In this document: in pieces, positions 63,985-64,000 of the stretch
Numbering within the stretch: position 1 is the stretch's first letter
How the letters are laid out: each line of letters opens with the position of its first letter
From: JAJDYQ01 sp942491945
GTDB taxonomy: Bacteria; Pseudomonadota; Gammaproteobacteria; JAJDYQ01
Assembly: GCA_942491945.1 (NCBI GenBank)
Contig: CALODD010000087.1
Coordinates: forward strand, 1-64,000
Direction of reading: 5' to 3'
DNA: 64,000 bases
The notes under the pieces: model-generated
Seen by the model: the letters and a program-made list of their open reading frames with translations, nothing else
Told to the model about the DNA's origin: nothing
The model's database searches: none
Made by a program: the position numbers and the translations under genes

Positions 63985-64000
63985 TATCGTTACTGTGTGA

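Larger units (their letters stand above)
62488..64000. repeat. Terminal inverted duplication (fold-back) of the sufB region
   Basis: Arms 62488-63230 and 63259-64000, 28-bp spacer. Most of both arms matches base for base, but the right arm differs strongly around 63360-63500, and scattered differences occur elsewhere. The junction falls on GGCGC/GCGCC microhomology. The far end of the right arm is the window end, a mirror of 62488. Confidence 0.92.

Overview
The window is a bacterial contig in two parts. Positions 1 to about 55.3 kb read as one coherent gammaproteobacterial chromosome. It has ubiquinone genes typical of that class (ubiE, ubiJ, ubiB, ubiK), argS followed by a SPOR gene, htpX, comM, paired amtB/glnK genes and NtrC/sigma54-type signals. 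No genus can be named from what is visible. From about 55.3 kb to the end the sequence is a mosaic of short unrelated pieces with different base composition, many frameshifts and a 0.74 kb fold-back palindrome. It looks like an assembly or amplification chimera and should not be used to infer this organism's metabolism.

Left part, in order. A frameshifted ubiE leads a ubiE / CopZ-like / ubiJ / ubiB run. Two minus-strand integron-type cassettes with recognisable attC sites (4.35-5.74 kb) sit without a visible integrase. Then come argS, a SPOR protein, htpX and a CDGSH protein; a receiver-kinase protein that has lost its key residues in both domains; a periplasmic rhodanese/metallo-beta-lactamase protein; a molybdopterin operon (moaA, moaB, moeA, moaC, moaD, moaE, mobA, all minus) next to a TetR gene with palindromic operators and a DsrE-like gene; several exported enzymes; and a RES/Xre toxin-antitoxin pair.

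From 25 to 48 kb the window is devoted to nitrogen. A nitrate uptake and assimilation operon (nrtA-nrtB-nrtD-nirB-nirD-nasA, minus) uses the molybdopterin cofactor made by the moa cluster. A second minus-strand operon encodes a NasC-like flavoprotein fused to a membrane cytochrome-b-like domain, a roughly 11-haem cytochrome c (split by an IS3-family insertion with a 4-bp target duplication), a DUF3365 haem protein, a monohaem cytochrome and a globin. Both operons have a sigma54-type promoter followed by a leader with hexaloop hairpins overlapping an intrinsic terminator. This is the arrangement read by ANTAR antiterminators, and a NasT-like ANTAR gene lies at 43.2 kb. Next come two Amt/GlnK pairs and a TorF-type porin behind a third sigma54 promoter and an NtrC-type site. 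ubiK, comM, a DyP peroxidase, a complete IS1182-family element, an orphan membrane protein and a 5'-truncated IS1182-like element complete the left part.

Right part (about 55.3-64 kb): an LVIVD-repeat fragment, a broken AT-rich acyl-CoA synthetase, a sulfotransferase fragment, a GC-rich oadA-oadB-aldo/keto reductase-paaA stretch, and an alphaproteobacterial-looking suf cluster (sufB, two small genes, sufC with an in-frame stop, sufD) whose sufB is folded back on itself at the contig end.

The best candidate for an undescribed system is the NasT-type-leader electron-transfer operon at 36.8-43.1 kb. I found no tRNA, rRNA or CRISPR array.
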